The notes under the pieces were generated by a model. That model was not told the origin of the DNA. It saw only the letters and a list, made by a program, of their open reading frames with translations, and did no database searches. From positions 32,192,501-32,256,500 of the forward strand of contig JAMJFZ010000239.1 in NCBI GenBank assembly GCA_026225945.1: a stretch of 64,000 nucleotides of DNA, in the 5' to 3' direction. Each line of letters starts with the position of its first letter. Positions within the stretch are counted from its first letter, which is position 1. Both the position numbers and the translations under genes were made by a program. Positions 57,936 through 64,000 of this stretch are shown in pieces. The DNA comes from Cricetomys ansorgei. Its lineage: Eukaryota > Chordata > Mammalia > Rodentia > Nesomyidae.

Positions 57936-58260
57936 TGTGGTGGAAGTTTATTTTTAGTTGTGTTTAAAATAATTGCTTTCGTGCACTGTTGGAAAAAGGG
58001 ATGCATAGGCCTTGGCATTTTGTACTGTCTGCGGGTGTTGGATTTCTGTGGGGGGATGTTTGATTGCTTATGATCTGCACTCAAGGAGCTCTGAATGAAT
58101 AAAAACACCTGAGCTGAGGTGCTCAGATTTTCCCCTGTCGATCAAGTATGGCATTGGCCCAGGATGGTGGTTCTGTCTGCTGAGGTCTGGCAGGGCTTGC
58201 ACCTATGAAAATGCCTCCGTGTCTTCTTTGGTGAGCGGCCCCCATAGGTGTACTACTACA
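57936..58260 (+). repeat. 5' LTR
   Basis: Starts TGTGGTGGAAGTTTATTTTT, ends TACTACTACA. Direct repeat of 59598-59909. AATAAA near 58097. Confidence 0.75.
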
Positions 58261-59597
58261 AATGACACCTGCAACATGGGGCATAACATCACACCAGCTA
58301 ATTCAATATAGAGACAAGGAAGAAAAAGAAATTCCATACCTGGCAGCGTCCGATACAGTACGCTCAGGGAAGCTACCAGAGGATAGAGAGTAAGGTATCA
58401 ATGGAAGGCTCCTGAAGGAAGAGCAGAGAGAAAGGGAATAAGCCTCTATGAAGAGAAAAGGCCGTGAAAGTAATAAATAAATGAGGACAGAAGCTCTAAG
58501 GTGAGAGCCACAGAATGGAGGTCCTTAAAGAATTCAGCAAGGTTCTCACTGCTTTTCTTGAACATGGAGCCGATGCTCCCTCGTGGGGCTGGTGGTAGCA
58601 CTCTGCTTCATGAACTGAGTTTTCTGATAGCTGTGCTGTATGTGTGTGAAGCTCAAGATGTTGTGTTTGAGGGCTACAAAGAAGGGTGCCTGTTTATCCA
58701 TAGTGGTGGTGAAAAAGACCACCAAACCACCAGAATGTTTTAGCTTAAGATTCTTCCCACTAGCCCGGGGCCAGTTTTGTTTGTTTTATTTTTTGTTTTT
58801 TCCTGCAAACCTGTCTACAAGCAGTAAATCTACACCATGAGGGAACTCTTCCCGCAGACAAGGACTAGTTTTTTTTTTTTTTTGTTTTGTTTTTTTTTGT
58901 TTTTTTCCACCCCCAGCAAACCAGACTGTATCTTAAAATCTGGAAAGTGTTTCCTTAGGGTCAGCACATAGAAACTGTCTTCCAGAACCGACTAAGGTTG
59001 TATCTCGTGCTGGCAGCCGAACTTGGTACTGTGTCACCCAGGTGGTGCTGGTTTTGAAGGCATGAAGGGGTCATGGAGAACAGCTGAGGCTTGGCACTGT
59101 GAGAGGATCCAGCCTCTGTAGTAGTTGAAGGCCCAGATTGAAGGGGTCATGTAAAGAAGTTGAGGTTTGGCACAGTGAGGAGACCCAAGGAGAGGCTACT
59201 GGTGAAAGTGCAGCCCAGTTGCAGCCAGGGACCCCAGCAGCAGTTTTTGAGATGCCAGTACCATGGGACAACCACCAAGAACAGCAGCAGCAGTGGAGTA
59301 GAGCTTGCCAGACCCTGGAGGACAAGCTGTGTGTGCTGCAGAGGGCAGAGGCAGAGAAGTGATCCAAGCTCTTTGGAGGAGCCTAGAAGATCGTGAGTGA
59401 ATTCCAGATAATCGGACATTGATAACGTTTTTCTGCTGTCCATAGACATTGTGAAAAGCTTAATAGATGCTTGATTTCATTTGGTCCTGTGCATTAACAA
59501 CTCTTGTGCTTGTTCCTCTTGTAAATAGTTTTGCTAGTGTAGTGCTAAATTGTGTTATAAGGTAAAGCAATTTTTTTTTTATACATAGAAGGGGAAA

Positions 59598-59909
59598 TGT
59601 TGTGAAAGTTTATTTTTAGTTGTGTTTAAAATAATTGTTTTGTGCTCTGTTAGAAAAAGAGATGCATAGGCGTTTTGTATTGTCTGCAGGTGTTGGATTT
59701 CTGTGGAGGGATGTTTGATTGCTTATGATCCGCTCTTGAGGAGTTCTGATTGAATAAAAACACCTGAGCTGAGGTGCTTGGGATTCCACTGTAGATTGAG
59801 TATGGCATTGGCCAGGATGGTGGTTCCCTGCTAGGTCTGGCAGGGCTTGTACCTATGAAAATGCCTCCTTGTCTCTCTTACTGAGCCCACACAGCAACAT
59901 ACTACCACA
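59598..59909 (+). repeat. 3' LTR
   Basis: Starts TGTTGTGAAAGTTTATTTTT right after a polypurine tract, ends TACTACCACA. AATAAA near 59753. Confidence 0.75.
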
Positions 59910-61710
59910 ACGGAGTGCAGACATCCTGCCTCAGAAGCTCCACAGAGACTTGTGCCGATACAGATTCCCTCCGCCATGTCCCACCTGGAGACACCTAGCA
60001 AAGTAGCTAAGTGTGGACAGGACAGCTGCATTTCTACCATCTCTGAAGGTGTCTCTGTGTACATACAGCATGGAGAAGAGTTGAACTGGCTGGTCCTTCA
60101 GGCTCCCTGTGCTAACATCACTATAGTTCAGATCTGACCCAAGACAGAAATAAATAAATAAACAAATAGGAACTTGGCCTTGGTAGGGTTTTTGTTTGTT
60201 TTGTTTTTTACATTTGAAAAATCGCATTTATTTGATTGAAATTTTAAAAGCTCGGGTTGAAAATATAATGCAGGCTAAAAGGGAAAGAAAGGGACATCGT
60301 CTTAAACCTGCGGGGATGTTGAACTCATTACCTCTCTGACGTCATAGGATGATAATGGACTTGTGGGAGGGCTCTGCTCACAGAATAGATCGCTGGAGTG
60401 CTATTCCGGGGGCTGCTTCCTTGCCTAAGCTTAAGGATCAAATAGAGCACTTACTTAGGGCCTGTAGGGAAGTCACCAAGGCGGGCTTTTCTTCCAACTT
60501 CCTTTGAGGCACTATCCCTCAATGACCTGGGCTGACTTTTCCCTGGGCATCACCTGGCCACACCCCTTTACACCCTTGCAGCACCTGAAGACCAGCCCCT
60601 TGGGGATTGCTTTCCTCCCCTCTTGCTAAGTCTTAGCTGCAATTATCCCCAGCCCCATACTCTATAATTCTCCCCTTACCTGCAGGGATGAACTCACTAG
60701 GAGTGTTTGGAAAGCACAGAGTACGTAGACAGGAAATGCTCATCTGACCAGCTCATCCATGGCAGGACGTCAGGGCTGGAGGACCAGCTCCTCAAACCAG
60801 AAAGTGGGAGACTGTGACTGAGGAGGGAAAAGGAGTCTATTGGGGCATTGCAGGAACAACGGAAGGGGAGCAGCGTGGTGCCTCTGGCCGATGGGCGAAT
60901 AGCTGTGCTTTAGAACACGTGATTTGGTATGATTTTTGGAATCTTATCCGTGAGTGAATACTGTGTCACATGAGATCCACTCTTCCTAGGACACTGTGCT
61001 CAGTTTACAGAGAGAAGATTCATATAAAATACCTTGAATCAAAGCATGAGACTGATCCAAAAATTTCAACTGGCTTCCTCCAAAGGTCTGGATTTCATGT
61101 GGAGTGCAAAGGCTTACCATATTCCAACAGAACACACTTTTCCTGTGTGAGTTCTCACCTGTTACCTGGTGCATTTCTGGTTTTCTGACTGTAGCACTCG
61201 GGTGCTCAGCCCGTTCTCCTTCCATAGTGTCAAAGCACTTGATTAGATGTGATGCTCATTGCAGGATTTCCGCAAGGGTCTTCATTACACTGTCTATGGA
61301 ATCTAGGGTTTAAATGCACACAGAAAACTACAGACTAGTCACCATGCTCCAACGTCTACCTTTTAAAGTAGAAACCATGAATATATTTTCTTAAAGTATG
61401 GACTAAACCTACCTTCTATGTTGTGAGAAATACTTCACCTCCCTGTGAAGTACTACTGGGATAAGCCTGGACCACAGGGCTTCTGAATGACACAGCAGAT
61501 AACAGCAGGTCCGAGGCAAACCTGCTCATTTCACCCAAGAAATCCAGGATCCCAGTAACAATCAAAACAGCAACGTGACAGTCCTTCATGAGCAGCAACA
61601 GACATCTGGGGGATGCTTCCTGTGAACTGAGGCTTAAACTAAGGTTTTCACTACCTAAACCCATCTAATGTTAGGTAGTAGTATTATTCATGGTTTTTTT
61701 TTTTTTTTTA
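59910..61710. other. Intergenic; nothing recognised
   Basis: AATAAATAAAC run at 60148-60165 and a T-rich run at 60190-60210; no gene or named repeat. Confidence 0.45.
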
Positions 61711-61712
61711 AA

Positions 61713-61800
61713 CAAATGGAGAAACTGAAGTTTGGAGACATTCACTAACATTCTAAGTCACCTAGCTGTGTACTGAGCTAACTCAAACCTGGGCTCTGCA
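61713..61800 (-). mobile_element. MIR fragment, minus strand
   Basis: AATGGAGAAACTGAAGTTTGG, AGTCACCTAGCTGTG and AACTCAAACCTGGGCTCTG are the reversed MIR core. Confidence 0.75.
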
Positions 61801-61914
61801 CTATGATGGTAGCAGAAAAACAATGAATGAACACAGAACTTATCAGAAATAACCACCTGTAGCATTGTTGGTATGTATCTTTCCAGACTTCCCCTGTTAA
61901 TACCACATATGGCA

Positions 61915-62025
61915 CTACACATACATGTATGTATATGTATGCATTGTGTATATGCATGTACATGCATATACATACATATATGTGTGTACATACTACATGT
62001 AATATATAACAATATATAAAGACAT
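61915..62025. repeat. (ATGTAC/TATG)n-rich simple repeat
   Basis: About 100 bases of alternating purine/pyrimidine ACATATG/TATGCA words. Confidence 0.8.
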
Positions 62026-62039
62026 TTATTTATCTTTTA

Positions 62040-62890
62040 CAATCTCTCTTTTTATTTAATTTAACAATACCTAGCTTGGAAGTAGCTCTAACTGAAGACA
62101 GTGTGACAGTCTGGTCACCCTGAGTCCCCCAGAAGTCTGGCAGAAAGTAAGTGCTTCCCCAGCGCAGTGGCCACCAACAAAGTGTACAGGTTTTATAAAA
62201 CACATATACAAAATATCTCCTTGGTTATATCAAGACCGCAAAATCCTGACAGCTTTGAGATTTACTGCAGCATGTTCTCCCATTCCTATATTTTATAGAC
62301 ATAGGTAATGAGCCCAGGAATGACTGCCCCCACCTTCACGGGAATGGAAAACGGAGAGCTGTTTTCCGAGTAACGTGATGCTCCACAGCTGGCCGAATAG
62401 TCCACCGTGCAGGCCAGCCAGCGTCTCCCCCACCTCCTGCTCACCGCTGCATGTCGCAGTGTGCACCACAGCAGGGCAATCTGTCCTTCCGTGGGCAGTG
62501 TGACTGCAGAAGGAAGGGAGGCTTTATTAGTTTGTGGTTTCCGTAGATCTCAGAGTGCTCGGCACAGCCCGGCTGCTGGCAGCTGAAGAGCTTGAGGTGC
62601 ACTCTGGTGGTGGAATCAATCAGTTTCCGTTAGTCTCCCCCTTCCGCCAATATCAGTACCTGTTTGGTGATGAATGGGCACACAACATGGTCCCGTCACG
62701 ATATCCTCAATAGCAAGCAATAAGAATGTGCCTTGTCCCACTGGAATAAGTTGCACTGAATGGAGCTGGTGTTTCCATTGATTGTTAATAGCCACAGCCC
62801 ATGGAGTGGTTAGTGGAACAGATATTACTTTCCAATGGAAACCGAATGCAGTTCACCAAGAGCAACTCCAGCTGATTCTATCCTGAGTAA
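62040..62890. other. Intergenic; nothing recognised
   Basis: No gene or clear repeat seen. Confidence 0.45.
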
Positions 62891-62896
62891 AATGTC

Positions 62897-63055
62897 TTTT
62901 TTTTTTCTTGTTATTTGTTTGGGGGTTTATGTTTTTGGAGAAAGAGTCTTACCTGTTAACCCAGGCTGGCCTGGATCTCTCTATACAGTAAAGGCTGGTC
63001 TCAAACATGCAGCAATTCTCCTGGGCCTTGAGATTATAGACTCGGGCCTATGTGT
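62897..63055 (-). mobile_element. B1/PB1-type SINE, minus strand
   Basis: Poly(T), AGTCTTACCTGTTAACCCAGG, CTGGCCTGGATCTCTCTATAC and GCAATTCTCCTGGGCCTTG are the reverse of a diverged B1. Confidence 0.75.
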
Positions 63056-63211
63056 CTATCTCTTTTGCTGTTTGTTCTTTCTTTGTGCCGTGCCTCAGAT
63101 TTCCTCTCTGTCCTGTCCCTTTCCTTCACCCCAAGGCCCACTCTTCCAGGTGGGCCACAGCAGAGCGGCCAGAGAATGGATTTAGGACAGACAGAAAGAA
63201 TGGACACCTTC

Positions 63212-63434
63212 AGGATTGATATATATTTAGTGACAGCAGTGATTTATTCATTTATGGCTCTATTAAGGAGTCTGTAAACTGATGTGAAGAATTCCATTAA
63301 CTTGTCTCACCCTCAAGATAACCTGAAAGAAAAGAAAATAATGTGTAAATATCACCATTGGATACTGCACAGCTTGGTAAGAATGAATAGCACAGCACAG
63401 ATTAGTCAAGTTGCAGAACCAGTTACTGTTCCTT
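63212..63434 (+). repeat. Tandem duplication, copy 1 (about 223 bp)
   Basis: Aligns almost end to end with 63435-63663. Shared perfect blocks include CACCCTCAAGATAACCTGAA and GTCTGTAAACTGAT. Confidence 0.85.
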
Positions 63435-63663
63435 AGAATTGGTACATATTTAGGGTCAGCAGTGGTTTATGTATTTGTGGTTGCATTAGGCAGTCTGTAA
63501 ACTGATATGGAGAATTCTATTAATTTTTCCCACCCTCAAGATAACCTGAAAGGAGATAGAATAATGTGTAATTATCACCATTGCATACTGCATAATCTGC
63601 TGAGTATGAATAGTAGAGCATTACAGATTAATCAAGTTAAGATGCAAAAAGTTACTATTCATT
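63435..63663 (+). repeat. Tandem duplication, copy 2 (about 226 bp)
   Basis: Second copy, adjoining the first without a gap, at roughly four in five matching bases by eye. No coding frame is preserved across both. Confidence 0.85.
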
Positions 63664-64000
63664 TAGCCATGGAAAACAATACAATGAAGTACCCATTAAG
63701 TTTCTAGGTCTTTCTGTCAACAAAATAACTCAAATAACGCTATTGGCCTTGCCCTGCTACATTTTATAACTACAAGAATTGGGAGGCTCTTTAAAATGCA
63801 GGCATCAGTCAGTGGCTTAGGAGAGTGATGGTGAATTACCTTCATAGGTCTGCAGACCCCGAATAGCAATAAGCAAGCTTCTGTACTCCAGTGAGCCTCC
63901 CAGAGGCTTGTCACCTCCGATTACACACAGGAACAGATCCTTTTGCCCATAAGAGAATGCGCAAACCCTGAGATCATACCTGGGGGACTTGATAGTCACC
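63664..64000. other. Intergenic; nothing recognised
   Basis: Window ends in sequence with no gene or repeat recognised. Confidence 0.45.

Larger units (their letters stand above)
57936..59909 (+). mobile_element. LTR retroelement with paired LTRs and a MaLR-like interior
   Basis: Direct LTRs at 57936-58260 and 59598-59909 flank about 1.34 kb. A polypurine tract (AGAAGGGGAAA, ending 59597) touches the 3' LTR, as expected. Interior bases 58931-59405 align clearly with 36440-36960 inside the other complete element, yet the LTRs of the two elements are unrelated. No gag, pol or env frame of meaningful length survives. No clean target-site duplication was found (CAGTA before, ACGGA after). Family name not assigned. 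Confidence 0.75.

Noticed and set aside
57936..59909. A target-site duplication for the second LTR element
   Set aside because: The flanking pentamers CAGTA and ACGGA do not match, and longer or shifted choices do not help.

Overview
This is nuclear DNA from a muroid rodent. The evidence is the mix of interspersed repeats: 7SL-type B1/PB1 SINEs, tRNA-type B2/B3, ID and B4 SINEs, copies of a short hAT element of the URR1 type, rodent L1 3' ends and several ERVL/MaLR-type LTRs, over a background of old mammalian MIR, L2, MLT1 and L1M remnants. I cannot fix the species. There is no dense set of young ID elements, which argues weakly against rat.

The window holds one gene I can support: Msc (musculin, also called MyoR or ABF-1), a class II bHLH transcription factor, on the + strand. 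It has two coding exons (30661-31209 and 32074-32160) that join in phase to give 211 residues. It sits in a CpG-rich island of about 1.1 kb, has GC boxes and a TATA-like motif upstream, and has a single canonical AATAAA at 33102. The inferred transcription unit is about 2.7 kb.

Layout. 1-28 kb is intergenic: simple repeats, old L1 with nested LTR and SINE insertions (about 9.6-11.4 kb), an LTR split by a URR1-type element (11.77-12.49 kb), scattered SINEs and a minus-strand L1 3' end (24.4-25.07 kb). 28.3-33.5 kb is the Msc domain, poor in SINEs and LINEs but containing two striking simple repeats upstream of the promoter. 33.5-64 kb is intergenic: a complete LTR-interior-LTR element with a 5-bp target duplication (35.63-37.74 kb), SINEs and L1 fragments (39.9-41.9 kb), old MaLR, MIR and L2 remnants, a second LTR-pair element (57.94-59.91 kb) whose interior is related to the first but whose LTRs are not, and a diverged 223-bp tandem duplication (63.2-63.66 kb).

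No tRNA or rRNA gene, processed pseudogene or second protein-coding gene was recognised. Most ORFs over 60 codons here are chance or repeat-derived. From what I know of mammalian genomes, Msc lies in a gene-sparse interval between Eya1 and Trpa1, which fits a window that is almost all intergenic.
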